Source: Paenibacillus silvae (GTDB taxonomy: Bacteria; Bacillota; Bacilli; Paenibacillales; Paenibacillaceae). From it: 64,000 nt of DNA. The stretch is from NCBI RefSeq assembly GCF_014639235.1, contig NZ_BMFU01000005.1, forward strand, positions 149,189 through 213,188, written 5' to 3'. Numbering within the stretch: position 1 is the first letter of the stretch; every line of letters starts with the position of its first letter. The notes below the pieces were generated by a model, which was given only the letters and a program-made list of their open reading frames with translations, searched no databases and was not told where the DNA came from. Position numbers and translations under genes: made by a program. Shown piece after piece: positions 49,756 through 59,265 of this stretch.

Positions 49756-50214
49756 TTACGAGATCATCACCTGAATATCCATCTCGCCAATGCCATCCAT
49801 CAGAAGAGGAATACTTAACGCTTTCGTTGCACTGAATGACGTTAAATGCTCCGATTGCATCACTTGAGGTGGTGTAATATCTACAACGACGCCCTGGTTG
49901 GACAGAATTGTACTGGCATTCCCACTGATCATGTTGCCCAGCTCGGAGATCGCACTTTTACTCATATCATCCATTTCAGTGATCACAAAACCACCCATCA
50001 TAGCTGAAACAATTTTCAAAGCAACCGTTTCTTGTATACCAAAAACAATATTTCCGCTCAGCTGCCCCGTCATTCCAATTACAATCCAGACATGGTCAGC
50101 AATGTATTCTACATTCTTCACGCCAAGATTCCCGGTGGAAGGCGAAACCTGGATGAGCTGTTCAAATACGTTACGTGCCGATTCCAGGAATGGATTTATC
50201 ACTTCCGCTTTCAC
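49756..50214 (-). CDS. cheX: CheX-type chemotaxis phosphatase
   Basis: 152 aa with GTG start at 50214, AGGAGG 9 nt upstream. The CheC/CheX/FliY-type active-site motif E-x-x-N is visible in SKSAISELGNMISGNAS. The N-terminal helix NPFLESARNVFEQLI and the strand VWIVIGMTGQLSGNIVFGI fit CheX. It would dephosphorylate CheY-P and so adjust flagellar rotation. It lies alone, outside any chemotaxis operon in this window. Confidence 0.86.
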   Translation of the reverse strand: MKAEVINPFLESARNVFEQLIQVSPSTGNLGVKNVEYIADHVWIVIGMTGQLSGNIVFGIQETVALKIVSAMMGGFVITEMDDMSKSAISELGNMISGNASTILSNQGVVVDITPPQVMQSEHLTSFSATKALSIPLLMDGIGEMDIQVMIS

Positions 50215-50539
50215 TTTTTATGTCCTCCTCACACTGGGTTATTGGTCACACACCAAAAGTCCCATATTTATTAAATTTATTATACTTTATCACGTACGAG
50301 AATTCATTAAGAATTCAGCAAAGCATGTGCACTATAATTTATCGTCATTCGAATAGCAAATGTTTATAGCTGTTTTTGTCCGTATTTCACTTCTTTGGAA
50401 AAATTATTTGACTGCATTCAAGCCCCGAAAGGCTTGTAGGACTTTTATACTGATTTTGAATTGTTTTAAATTTTAAATAATAACTTATTTTAAGTTTGTT
50501 AGTCTGTTGAACTACTTTTCATATGCCCCTTCCCCTTCA
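50215..50539. other. Intergenic upstream of cheX and the LysR gene
   Basis: AT-rich. A small hairpin CAAGCC-CCGAAA-GGCTTG lies at 50419-50436. A TATAAT on the minus strand near 50281 could serve cheX, but no -35 is evident. No gene was found. Confidence 0.4.
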
Positions 50540-50568
50540 TTGCTCTGATGACCGTAATCCCCTATAAT
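50540..50568 (+). promoter_or_regulatory. Promoter of the LysR-hisJ unit
   Basis: TTGCTC (50540-50545), 17 nt, TATAAT (50563-50568). Confidence 0.6.
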
Positions 50569-50654
50569 TTAATATAAAAGAAACTGTACCCGTCACGGAC
50601 TTTTACAGCACGACACATGACATACAGAGATATTAAGCTGCAAGGAGGCCGTAT

Positions 50655-51557
50655 ATGAACATCAGCCAACTGGAAACGCTGATTACCATTTCCAAAACGA
50701 TGAGTTTCCGCAAAGCGGGTGAACTCCTTAACCTGACCCAGCCGGCTGTGTCGGCCCAGATCAAAAGCCTGGAGGACGAATTCAACACCGTGCTTGTTGA
50801 TCGGAACCAGCCGGTAACGCTGACGGATCGCGGACAGGTTTTCCTGGAGCACGCTGAACGCATGCTCGATATTGTTGACGAGTTAAAACAGAAGCTATCC
50901 GATCTCGACGAAACCCCACAAGGACGTATTGTGCTCGGAACGACAACATCCATTGCCATTCAGATTTTGCCAAGGGTGTTATCCTACTTTCAGGATCAAT
51001 TCCCGCTCATCAAAACAAGCATTCAATCGCTGCCCTCTTCACAGATCTATACACAGGTCGAAAACGGTTTGGTGGACATCGGAATTGGATACCTTACTGA
51101 ACGTAATCCTAACCTTAGTACCTCTGTGCTGTACTATGACACGTTTGAGCTGGTCGTATCTCCTGCTCATCCACTCGCGAAGAAAAAACATGCAGCCGTG
51201 GACGTGCTGCGAAGCACGCCTCTGATTCTTCTGTCGCCCGATACGGTAGGTCGCCGGTTTACTGAAGCTGTTTTCAAAAAATACAATATTGAGCCCAATG
51301 TTGTGATGGAATTGTCCAGCAGTGAAGAAGTGAAACGTATGGTTGAGATTGATCTCGGGGCTGCCATTATCTCCAAACAATCGGTAGCACATGAGCTGCG
51401 GCAAGGTACACTGCGGATGATCCCTTTAAGTGAACTGGAGGTCAGCCATCCTGTAGGTGTCATCTACAAATCCAGTCGTTATCTCAACTCGGCGATGCAT
51501 CAATTTCTTAGTGACCTCAAGGGCATGCCGGAAACTCAATTCATCAGCTCGGAATAA
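50655..51557 (+). CDS. LysR-family transcriptional regulator
   Basis: 300 aa; ATG 50655 after AAGGAGG. The HTH reads MSFRKAGELLNLTQPAVSAQ followed by IKSLEDEF. The effector domain includes GRIVLGTTTSIAIQILPRVL and VDIGIGYLTE. The CysL/CbbR-like type is likely, but the target is unknown. It precedes the PHP-type phosphatase gene by 32 bp, probably on the same transcript. Confidence 0.9.
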   Translation: MNISQLETLITISKTMSFRKAGELLNLTQPAVSAQIKSLEDEFNTVLVDRNQPVTLTDRGQVFLEHAERMLDIVDELKQKLSDLDETPQGRIVLGTTTSIAIQILPRVLSYFQDQFPLIKTSIQSLPSSQIYTQVENGLVDIGIGYLTERNPNLSTSVLYYDTFELVVSPAHPLAKKKHAAVDVLRSTPLILLSPDTVGRRFTEAVFKKYNIEPNVVMELSSSEEVKRMVEIDLGAAIISKQSVAHELRQGTLRMIPLSELEVSHPVGVIYKSSRYLNSAMHQFLSDLKGMPETQFISSE

Positions 51558-51589
51558 ACCTAGATGAAAAGAAAGGGCAGGGATTCCAT

Positions 51590-52399
51590 ATGAAATTTGA
51601 TCTTCATACGCACCATTTCCGCTGCGGACATGCGGATGGCAACATCAGAGATTACATTGAAGCAGGTATTGAAGCGGGACTTCAAGCCATCGGAATTTCT
51701 GATCATACCCCTTACTTTGGCAGTGAGCTGGAACAGGCGCATCCACGAATCGCGATGGGTAAATCTGAGTTACAGCATTATGTAGCCGAAGTGCTCTCGC
51801 TTAAAGAAGAATACGCTGGGAAAATCGATGTTCTGCTCGGGATCGAATCCGATTATTTTCCAGTCCATGCCGAACTGTATCGTTCAACGCTGGGACAGTA
51901 TCCGTTTGACTATGTTATCGGCTCCGTTCATCACACAGAGGAGATCAGTATTTTCAATAAAACCCGCTGGAAAGGATTATCGGATGCTCGCAAAATCGAA
52001 GTTAAGGAAGCATATTACAAGTTAATTGCACAATCGGCCCGTAGCGGCATCTTCCAGATTCTTGGACATATTGATGCAATGAAAGGTAACTATCCCCCAT
52101 TCTCTGAAATTATGGCAGACCATGCTATTGATGAAACGCTTCAGGTTATTGCCGAAGCCAATGTTGCGATCGAAATCAACACTTCGGGCAAAACCAAACT
52201 CAGCGGTGGCTGGTACCCATCTGATGCCATTCTGGAACGTGCCCGGCATTACGGGGTAAAAGTCACCTTCGGTTCGGATGCACATATCCCAGGAAGAGTT
52301 GCCGATGAGCTTGAGCAAGTGCGGACACGTTTGAAGGAAATTGGTTTCACCGAATGGGTTTATTTCAAACAGAAGCAAATGCAGATTGTTCCCCTGTAA
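51590..52399 (+). CDS. hisJ: PHP-domain histidinol-phosphatase (HisJ/HisK type)
   Basis: 269 aa metal-dependent phosphatase, hydrolysing histidinol phosphate to histidinol. PHP motifs: MKFDLHTHHFRCGHADG, GISDHTPYFG, GIESDYF, DYVIGSVHH, FQILGHIDAMKG, INTSGKTK and VTFGSDAHIPG. It stands apart from other his genes. The metallophore pathway in this window consumes histidine, but no regulatory link is visible. Confidence 0.9.
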   Translation: MKFDLHTHHFRCGHADGNIRDYIEAGIEAGLQAIGISDHTPYFGSELEQAHPRIAMGKSELQHYVAEVLSLKEEYAGKIDVLLGIESDYFPVHAELYRSTLGQYPFDYVIGSVHHTEEISIFNKTRWKGLSDARKIEVKEAYYKLIAQSARSGIFQILGHIDAMKGNYPPFSEIMADHAIDETLQVIAEANVAIEINTSGKTKLSGGWYPSDAILERARHYGVKVTFGSDAHIPGRVADELEQVRTRLKEIGFTEWVYFKQKQMQIVPL

Positions 52400-52420
52400 G
52401 AATAAAAGCTGTCTAAATAC

Positions 52421-52462
52421 AAAGATCCCCGCGCAAGTAACCAGCATTGGGATCTTTTTTTA
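52421..52462 (+). terminator. Terminator after hisJ
   Basis: AAAGATCCC...GGGATCTTT followed by TTTTTATTTTA. Confidence 0.88.
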
Positions 52463-52504
52463 TTTTATTAGCGCGCCCGCTGGACTCGTGAAACTTTAAT
52501 GGAC

Positions 52505-52532
52505 AAAAAAATGAACCCGCTCATCGCGGGTC
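52505..52532 (-). terminator. Terminator after the GNAT gene
   Basis: Minus strand ACCCGC-GATGA-GCGGGT followed by TCATTTTTTTG. Confidence 0.75.
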
Positions 52533-52669
52533 CCAACTGCATTATCTATTATCAAAAAGGGGGTCATGAGATAAGTTTACCCTCTGTCTGTTAGAATTCA
52601 ATTGCAGCTATATTTCAATTGTGTAACAAATGATTGAAGTTCGTTTCAGTTCTCATACCCTGATATACT

Positions 52670-53314
52670 CTATGATATTTCAGGGTTGTCCCATGCTGGC
52701 GAATGCAGACTTTTCCCGTTCACACCCGATTGGAACTGTCCACGAGACATTCCGTATACCTTGACGTCCATGGAGTTGGAGCCCTCACCGACCTCGTCAT
52801 CATCATCATTCAGCCCGAAGGCTGGAAGACTGCGCTCGTAAAGCATGCCCATTTTAAGGAGCACCCTTTCTGAGGATGAGTTTGCTTCATAACAACGAGC
52901 TTCAACCCTCCACAGGTGAAGTTCGTCAAATCCGAATGTTAACAAACGATGAACCGCTTCGGTTGCCAAGCCTTTGCCCCAGTATAATTTGCTCAGGATG
53001 TACCCGATCTGGGCTGTACCCTTTTGATCATTCCAGTGCTGGAAGGACGCAATGCCAATGACCTGCTCGCTGCCTTTGCAGCAGATCCCGTAATGCAGTG
53101 AATCTAACTTGGTACTGCTGCTCCGAATCTGGTTCAGCAATTTTCTCGCACGTATTGGGGGAGACTGGCTGCCGCGATTCACGTATTGTATGACTTGCGG
53201 ATCGGACAACAGCTCGGATAATGCAATGTAATCACTTTGACGTAATGAGCGCAGGACAAGGCGTTCTGTTCCTAAGACAGGCAAGCCTTGAATCAGCATA
53301 TCTCGGGTAAGCAT
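52670..53314 (-). CDS. GNAT N-acetyltransferase (RimJ/RimL-like)
   Basis: 214 aa acetyltransferase. GTERLVLRSLRQSDYIALSE opens the domain. The acetyl-CoA site region is YILSKLYWGKGLATEAVHRL, followed by FDELHLWRVEARCYEANSSS and RVLLKMGMLYE. The pattern matches the [S5]-alanine/serine acetyltransferase-like group, but the acceptor is unknown. The C-terminal 40 residues are acidic and variable (DDDDEVGEGS). Confidence 0.87.
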   Translation of the reverse strand: MLTRDMLIQGLPVLGTERLVLRSLRQSDYIALSELLSDPQVIQYVNRGSQSPPIRARKLLNQIRSSSTKLDSLHYGICCKGSEQVIGIASFQHWNDQKGTAQIGYILSKLYWGKGLATEAVHRLLTFGFDELHLWRVEARCYEANSSSERVLLKMGMLYERSLPAFGLNDDDDEVGEGSNSMDVKVYGMSRGQFQSGVNGKSLHSPAWDNPEIS

Positions 53315-53451
53315 GGCACTCTCTCCTTTGCCTAACGGGTTTTAGTCCGGTAAGACAAGCATGCTCTGACGATGATCCGGCATCCTATCACAATCTGATT
53401 CATTCACTATAGTATGTCATCTTTATAATGAAGGTTATACTGCAATTTCCC

Positions 53452-54183
53452 CTACCCCTGTAATCCACGATAAATGCCTGAACGCAGTTCACGAATATAA
53501 GCATCCAGTGCCGGAACTTGATGCTGCTGTGCAATCTGCACTTCCTGCTCAATATCATACGGAACCCGAACAAACTGCAGGTTAAACGGCTTCTGTTTGT
53601 CTTCGCCCTCTTCTCCTTCAAGAATGCAGTACGAGGCTTGTGGAACATCCAGCGGATTGCCCACGCTTCCTGTATTAAACAGCATTCTTCCATCCAAATA
53701 CTGCAAAAAGGCATTATGCACATCACCATAACCGACCACATCAGCCATTCCTGAGCCTGCCTCGTCAGCTGGAGGCTCAAACATTGCAAGTCTCTTATTC
53801 ATCTCATCCCAAGGCTGAACACGATGATACACACTCTGTGGTGAAGCGTGCACGAACCTTACGTTACGTCCACTCAGCTTCAATTCATAACTAAAGGGAA
53901 GACTCGCCAAATAAGCCACTCGATCTGCGCCCAGCCGTTCAGCCTGCCACGTAAAATCAATCACATCCTGATTCACAGCAACAAGCTCATCCCAGTTGCC
54001 GCGAACAACCACTTCACATGCCGCTCTGATCTGATCCACGGCTTCAGCTGGCTGCGGTCCCTTGCCTACAAGGTCACCGAGACAGAAAATTCTCTCTATG
54101 CCGCGCTGCTGTATATCTTTCCACACAGCTTCCCAGGCAGTCATGTTGCCATGAATGTCGGATACAATTGCAATTCGCTCCAT
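53452..54183 (-). CDS. Calcineurin-like metallophosphoesterase
   Basis: 243 aa from ATG 54183 (MERIAIVSDIHGNMTAW), with GGAGGGG upstream. Metal motifs: SDIHGN, LGDLVGKGP, RGNWDE and the late motif VGYGDVHNAF, where this subfamily has GDxH instead of GHTH, then FNTGSVGNPLD. It probably hydrolyses phosphodiesters or dinucleotides; the substrate is unknown. The preceding gene on the strand is a second metallophosphoesterase. Confidence 0.88.
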   Translation of the reverse strand: MERIAIVSDIHGNMTAWEAVWKDIQQRGIERIFCLGDLVGKGPQPAEAVDQIRAACEVVVRGNWDELVAVNQDVIDFTWQAERLGADRVAYLASLPFSYELKLSGRNVRFVHASPQSVYHRVQPWDEMNKRLAMFEPPADEAGSGMADVVGYGDVHNAFLQYLDGRMLFNTGSVGNPLDVPQASYCILEGEEGEDKQKPFNLQFVRVPYDIEQEVQIAQQHQVPALDAYIRELRSGIYRGLQG

Positions 54184-54250
54184 TACTTCCCCTCCATTCA
54201 TGTCCATATGGTTCTATATTCCAATTCCATCTGATATCTTGGCATTTTTC

Positions 54251-55210
54251 CTAAGAATGATTGCTTTCATTGTCCGAATGCAAGTGAAGCACCGTCAACT
54301 CAGGCCGGCACAGAAAACGAATGGGCAGCAGTGTCATGCCAAACCCACGATTCACATACACGGGCATCTGATGCCGGGAGGTGTAGTGCAGCCCTTGTAT
54401 ATATTTACGTGAACCCCGCGGGGTCGTCATTGCACCAAACCAGGGAAAACGAACCTGACCCCCATGGCTGTGACCCGACAGCTGCAATCCAAATCCATAC
54501 GGAGCTGCATAATCGGCATAATCCGGTTCATGCATAAGCAGCATTTTCCAGACATGCTGCTTCAGCCCGGCAACAGCTGTTTCCGGGTCAGGGCTGCCCG
54601 TTAAGGCATCATCCAGACCTGTAACAGCAAGCTGGTCTCCGTCTTTTTCTATAATGACATGCTCATTGCAAAGCAGTGTAAAGCCCGCTTCCTGAAACAT
54701 ATTCTTCACATCCTGCTGCTGCTGCCCTCGATAATCATGATTACCCAAAACCGCAAACTTTCCGTATTTCGCTGTCATCGAGGCGAGAACGGGTACACAT
54801 TCGCGCATTGGTGCGGCCTGCCTCTCCACCATATCCCCGGTAAAACAGATCAAGTCAGGCTGCTGCTCCTTTATTCGTGCTGCCAGCTTGCTCAATTCCT
54901 TCATCCCGGTGTGGAAGCCCAGATGTGCATCACTGAAATGAACGATGCGCAATCCGTTGAACGATACCGGGAACGACGGGAGCTTGAGATTAATATGGCT
55001 AATCTGTAATAATCGCGGCTCCCATAGTGCGTATCCTAGTGTCAGCACACTTGCTCCCAGGGTCATAATGATTTTCCGCAGTTGAAAACTTCGACGAGAA
55101 GGGTCATGATCCTTTTCTTCTCCGGGAAAAAGAGGTTCCTTCGAACTGTCCGTTCTGCTCAAGCGCCGGGACGGCGAGCTGCTGCTGTGTGAACGCGGTG
55201 TCTGTCCCAT
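54251..55210 (-). CDS. Membrane-anchored metallophosphoesterase (YkuE-like)
   Basis: 319 aa from ATG 55210, with GGAGG 7 nt upstream. A Ser/Arg-rich cytoplasmic head is followed by one membrane segment (IIMTLGASVLTLGYALW) and a calcineurin-like domain: VHFSDAHLGFH, CFTGDMVER, LGNHDYRG, LMHEPDY and LSGHSHGGQ. YkuE relatives are exported metallophosphoesterases thought to act near the cell wall. It is 43 bp upstream of the start region of the next metallophosphoesterase. Confidence 0.88.
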   Translation of the reverse strand: MGQTPRSHSSSSPSRRLSRTDSSKEPLFPGEEKDHDPSRRSFQLRKIIMTLGASVLTLGYALWEPRLLQISHINLKLPSFPVSFNGLRIVHFSDAHLGFHTGMKELSKLAARIKEQQPDLICFTGDMVERQAAPMRECVPVLASMTAKYGKFAVLGNHDYRGQQQQDVKNMFQEAGFTLLCNEHVIIEKDGDQLAVTGLDDALTGSPDPETAVAGLKQHVWKMLLMHEPDYADYAAPYGFGLQLSGHSHGGQVRFPWFGAMTTPRGSRKYIQGLHYTSRHQMPVYVNRGFGMTLLPIRFLCRPELTVLHLHSDNESNHS

Positions 55211-55316
55211 CTCTCCCCCTCCTCGCATCGGGCTTCTTCAAGACCGTTAACGGCCGTATTCATCCCTGTAGTATACCATATTCTGCACGAAACACCCGGT
55301 TCCTTTGGTGCATGGC

Positions 55317-55364
55317 AAAAGAAGCCGTAATCCCGGCGATTACTACGCGGAATCACGACTTCTT
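55317..55364 (-). terminator. Terminator after sdhB
   Basis: Minus strand AAGAAGTCGTGATTCC paired along 16 bp (with G-U pairs) to GGGATTACGGCTTCTT, then TT. Confidence 0.85.
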
Positions 55365-55404
55365 CAAAATACAGAGCAGAACGCTGTATCAGCGTTTCAC
55401 TTGT

Positions 55405-56169
55405 TTATACACCCAACCAGCGTTTGAACATATGCTTGGTTGTCTGTTTATTCATTTCGGCAATAGACGTTGTGAGCGGGATGCCTTTCGGACATGAACG
55501 CACACAGTTCTGCGAGTTACCGCAGCCTTCAATACCGCCATCTTCCATCAGCGCCTCCAAGCGCTCTTCTGCATTCATCTCACCTGTAGGGTGAGCATTA
55601 AACAGACGAACCTGGGACAGCGCAGCCGGACCGATAAAGTCCGTTTTCTCATTCACGTTAGGACAAGCTTCTAGACATACACCGCAAGTCATACACTTGG
55701 ACAGCTCGTAAGCCCACTGACGCTTCTTCTCAGGCATCCGTGGTCCCGGACCGAGGTCATAGGTTCCATCAATTGGAATCCATGCCTTCACACGTTTCAG
55801 TGCATTAAACATCCGTGAACGGTCAATGACCAGGTCCCGTACTACCGGGAATGTTTTCATCGGTTCGATCCGAACCGGCTGCTCCAGCTTGTCGATCAGA
55901 GCTGCACACGCTTGACGCGGTTTGCCATTGATAATCATGGAGCAGGCACCGCACACTTCTTCAAGACAGTTGGATTCCCAGCATACCGGAGCGATGGACT
56001 TGCCATCCTTGTTCACCGGATTCCGCTGAATCTCCATCAGGGCGCTGATCACGTTCATATTCGGACGATACGGAAGCTCAAACTCCTCTGTATACGAAGA
56101 TGACTCCGGGCTGTCTTGACGGGTGATAATAAACTTGACGGTTTTGCTTGCTGTTGCTTGTTCCGCCAT
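55405..56169 (-). CDS. sdhB: Succinate dehydrogenase iron-sulfur subunit
   Basis: 254 aa from ATG 56169, with GGAGGGG upstream. Cysteines for three Fe-S clusters: 2Fe-2S in CWESNCLEEVCGACSMIING, then CMTCGVCLEACP and GCGNSQNCVRSCPKGIP for the 4Fe-4S and 3Fe-4S clusters. It passes electrons from SdhA flavin to SdhC and menaquinone. It is separated from sdhA by about 485 bp containing a foldback repeat and a second partial repeat, whereas sdhA and sdhB are normally close together. Confidence 0.95.
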   Translation of the reverse strand: MAEQATASKTVKFIITRQDSPESSSYTEEFELPYRPNMNVISALMEIQRNPVNKDGKSIAPVCWESNCLEEVCGACSMIINGKPRQACAALIDKLEQPVRIEPMKTFPVVRDLVIDRSRMFNALKRVKAWIPIDGTYDLGPGPRMPEKKRQWAYELSKCMTCGVCLEACPNVNEKTDFIGPAALSQVRLFNAHPTGEMNAEERLEALMEDGGIEGCGNSQNCVRSCPKGIPLTTSIAEMNKQTTKHMFKRWLGV

Positions 56170-56307
56170 ATCGTTGTCCCCTCCTCTGGTGACGATGATT
56201 GTATTGCTGGTGCGCAAAGCTTCTTATGTTGGTGCTCGGGTGGCACGCTCCGGTCGCGGAATGCCCTTTCAATCGCCATTACCCTCGAATTTTTTGATCC
56301 ACCCTTA

Positions 56308-56501
56308 CTATATAAGTTGAACCAAAGAATTTACACAAGCCACTCCGATGACAGAATAACCTTCCAATCGCTGTTATCCCCAGATTTTTTCGACACCCTT
56401 TTCCAAAGGGGAAAATCCGGTGATAAAGGCGACCGCTCCGCTTTTTCAGTTTTTTTCTGTCCCCTCCGTTAACGTGTAAATGAATAGTTCAACTTATATA
56501 G
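56308..56501. repeat. Full foldback MITE-like element inside the sdh operon
   Basis: The ends CTATATAAGTTGAAC and GTTCAACTTATATAG are perfect inverted repeats of 15 bp. Inner blocks also pair across the element: TTTACAC/GTGTAAA, GACAGAA/TTCTGTC and TTATCCCCAGATTTT/AAAATCCGGTGATAA. The element is about 194 bp and without a coding frame. It lies between sdhA and sdhB. Confidence 0.82.
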
Positions 56502-56570
56502 GATGAAAATTCGATGATAAACGCGAACGCTTCGCTTCTTTCGGCCATTTCCGCTTCCTCCGCTGTGCCC
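56502..56570. repeat. Degenerate right-half copy next to the full element
   Basis: GATGAAAATTCGATGATAAA...CGCTTCGCTTCTTTCGG matches the right half of the same repeat (compare 9088-9140) with many differences. It directly abuts the full copy. Confidence 0.5.
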
Positions 56571-56654
56571 TTGCACCTTGGATGTTGCTTTGCTGTAAAT
56601 ATTAACAGCAGCTTAATAGTTCACCTATTGAATGATTAAGCTGAATCGTACAGA

Positions 56655-58397
56655 TTAGTCCTTCGAGTAGTCACGGATACGCGGCGGAATCAGGGATACG
56701 TCCACTGGCTCGTACGAGATTTGTGGACCTTCCTTCGTCCAGCTTGCGATCGTTGTTTTCAGGAACTCCTCATCGTTACGCTCCGTGAATTCCGGCTTGT
56801 AGTGCGCTCCGCGGCTCTCGTTACGAAGCAGTGCACCCAGTGTCATTGCTTCAGCAAGCTCAAGCATGTTCCACAATTGGCGGGTAAACGCCGCGCCCGG
56901 ATTGTTCCAGCCCGAGTTGTCGTACATGTTGATTTTGCCATAACGCTCTTTCAATTCCTTGATTTTGCCGATGGTCGCTTCCAGCTTGTCGTTGTAACGC
57001 ACCACCGTCATGTTCGCTGTCATCCACTCGCCCAGCTCTTTGTGGATTACATAAGCATTCTCGGTACCTTGCATTTTCAAGATACCTTCGTATTTTTCGG
57101 TCTGACGCTTCGTATACCCGTCGAACACGGAAGAAGAAATATCTGCGGACGATTTTTTGAGTCCTTTGATATATTCAGCCGCTTTCGGTCCAGCTACCAT
57201 ACCGCCGTAAATCGCGGATACGAGGGAGTTTGCTCCAAGACGGTTCGCACCGTGATATTGATATTCGCATTCGCCAGCTGCGAACAGCCCCGGAATGTTT
57301 GTCATTTGGTTGTAGTCTACCCACATGCCGCCCATGGAATAGTGGACTGCCGGGAAGATTTTCATCGGAATTTTACGTGGATCGTCACCCATGAATTTTT
57401 CATAGATTTCGATAATTCCGCCCAGCTTGACATCCAGCTCCTTCGGATCTTTATGAGAAAGGTCAAGATACACCATGTTCTCGCCGTTTACACCCAGTCC
57501 CATGTCTACGCAGACACTGAAGATTTCGCGCGTCGCGATATCACGCGGTACAAGGTTACCGTAAGAAGGATATTTTTCCTCAAGGAAATACCAAGGCTTG
57601 CCGTCTTTATATGTCCAGATCCGACCGCCTTCACCACGCGCGGATTCAGACATGAGACGCAGCTTGTCGTCCCCTGGAATGGCTGTCGGGTGAATCTGAA
57701 TGAACTCACCGTTAGCATAGTTCACACCCTGCTGGTACACCGCACTTGCAGCAGTACCTGTGTTGATGACAGAGTTCGTCGTTTTACCGAAAATGATACC
57801 AGGTCCACCGCTCGCCAGAATAACAGCTTCAGCCGGGAAGGTCTGCACCTTCATGGATTTCAAATCCTGTGCCACAATACCGCGGCACACGCCTTCGTCA
57901 TCAATAACGGCTTGCAGGAACTCCCAGTTTTCATACTTGGTTACGAGGCCTGCTGCTTCCCAGCGACGTACTTGCTCATCCAGTGCGTACAGCAGCTGCT
58001 GCCCTGTTGTCGCTCCGGCAAATGCCGTACGGTGATGCTTCGTACCACCGAAACGGCGGAAATCAAGCAAACCTTCCGGTGTACGGTTGAACATGACGCC
58101 CATCCGGTCCATCAGGTGAATAATGCCAGGTGCTGCTTCGCACATCGCTTTAACTGGCGGCTGGTTGGCAAGGAAGTCACCGCCATATACCGTATCATCA
58201 AAGTGTACCCATGGAGAGTCGCCTTCCCCTTTGGTATTTACCGCTCCGTTGATGCCGCCTTGGGCACACACGGAGTGTGATCTTTTCACAGGAACTAATG
58301 AAAATAAATGAACATGGACTCCGGCTTCAGCCGATTTGATCGCCGCCATCAATCCCGCGAGACCGCCGCCCACAATAATTACATTCGATGATGCCAT
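56655..58397 (-). CDS. sdhA: Succinate dehydrogenase flavoprotein subunit
   Basis: 580 aa, full length. FAD-binding start NVIIVGGGLAGLMAAIKSAE. The covalent-FAD His is in KRSHSVCAQGGINGAVNTK. Substrate-site sequence includes EFIQIHPTAIPG and SESARGEGGR; the C-terminal part carries GLFAAGECEYQYHGANRLGA. It oxidises succinate to fumarate at the inner face of the membrane. Downstream of sdhC on the same strand. Confidence 0.96.
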   Translation of the reverse strand: MASSNVIIVGGGLAGLMAAIKSAEAGVHVHLFSLVPVKRSHSVCAQGGINGAVNTKGEGDSPWVHFDDTVYGGDFLANQPPVKAMCEAAPGIIHLMDRMGVMFNRTPEGLLDFRRFGGTKHHRTAFAGATTGQQLLYALDEQVRRWEAAGLVTKYENWEFLQAVIDDEGVCRGIVAQDLKSMKVQTFPAEAVILASGGPGIIFGKTTNSVINTGTAASAVYQQGVNYANGEFIQIHPTAIPGDDKLRLMSESARGEGGRIWTYKDGKPWYFLEEKYPSYGNLVPRDIATREIFSVCVDMGLGVNGENMVYLDLSHKDPKELDVKLGGIIEIYEKFMGDDPRKIPMKIFPAVHYSMGGMWVDYNQMTNIPGLFAAGECEYQYHGANRLGANSLVSAIYGGMVAGPKAAEYIKGLKKSSADISSSVFDGYTKRQTEKYEGILKMQGTENAYVIHKELGEWMTANMTVVRYNDKLEATIGKIKELKERYGKINMYDNSGWNNPGAAFTRQLWNMLELAEAMTLGALLRNESRGAHYKPEFTERNDEEFLKTTIASWTKEGPQISYEPVDVSLIPPRIRDYSKD

Positions 58398-58492
58398 TGC
58401 TAGTTCACTCCTTATTATCAGCGTCTTTCGAAATTCAGACCAGAGAATGTTAATTCACATACAAAAATAGAGACAAGCACTCGTTTACAAAA

Positions 58493-59161
58493 TTAAACCA
58501 GAACTGATTTTACCGCATCAATCATTGAAGTAGCTGTCTGGAAATCTACGTTCCGGAAAGCAAACAATGAAGCGATGAACATGATGGAAATAATAGCGAA
58601 CAAGCTCATGCACACATACGAGGATACGCGCTGTGCACGAGGTCCGACTGTGATTCCCCAGCTAACGAGGAATGACCAGAGCCCATTGGCAAAGTGATAG
58701 GATGCCGCCACAACACTGATCAGATATAAAATAAACGTTACCGGATTCATCACGATGTCATGGATCACACCGCCAAGCTGTTCGTGTGTTACATTACCGA
58801 GAGCCACTTGCACACGGGTCTCCCACACGTGCCAGATCACAAATACAAATGTGATGACACCACTGACGCGCTGGAGCGTGTAGCGCCAGTTACGCTCATT
58901 GCCGTAACGACCCACGTTCGGCTTGGCCTGATAAGCAATGTACAGACCATATACACCGTGATAGAACAGCGGCAGCCAGATCAGAAATGTTTCCAAAACG
59001 ATGACGAGCGGCAGACTGTTCAGGAAGGCAACCGCACCGTTAAAAGCTTCTTTGCCGCCTTCAACTGCCGAGAAGTTCGTCACCAGATGCTCAACAAAAA
59101 ACAAACTGAGCGGAATGACGCCAAGCAAGGAGTGCAGCTTTCTGGAGTAAAACCCTTTCAT
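58493..59161 (-). CDS. sdhC: Succinate dehydrogenase cytochrome b558 subunit
   Basis: 222 aa from ATG 59161 (MKGFYSRKLHSLLGVIPLSL), AAGGGGA about 10 nt upstream. Five membrane helices carry His residues positioned to bind two hemes (FVEHL, FYHGVYG, VIWHVW, SYHFANGLW), typical of the menaquinone-reducing Bacillus type. First gene of sdhCAB, divergent from a LysR gene. Confidence 0.93.
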   Translation of the reverse strand: MKGFYSRKLHSLLGVIPLSLFFVEHLVTNFSAVEGGKEAFNGAVAFLNSLPLVIVLETFLIWLPLFYHGVYGLYIAYQAKPNVGRYGNERNWRYTLQRVSGVITFVFVIWHVWETRVQVALGNVTHEQLGGVIHDIVMNPVTFILYLISVVAASYHFANGLWSFLVSWGITVGPRAQRVSSYVCMSLFAIISIMFIASLFAFRNVDFQTATSMIDAVKSVLV

Positions 59162-59265
59162 AAAATGTCGATCCCCTTTCGCTAAATACAACGTTTTCAT
59201 AAATACATTCGCATATCATGACACGAATCCTTCCAGAGCAGGAAAGTTCGACAAATTGTTCCGAT

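Noticed and set aside
56721..58280. 519-codon open frame on the plus strand opposite sdhA
   Set aside because: It is antisense to a fully conserved sdhA, has no ribosome site and no family resemblance.
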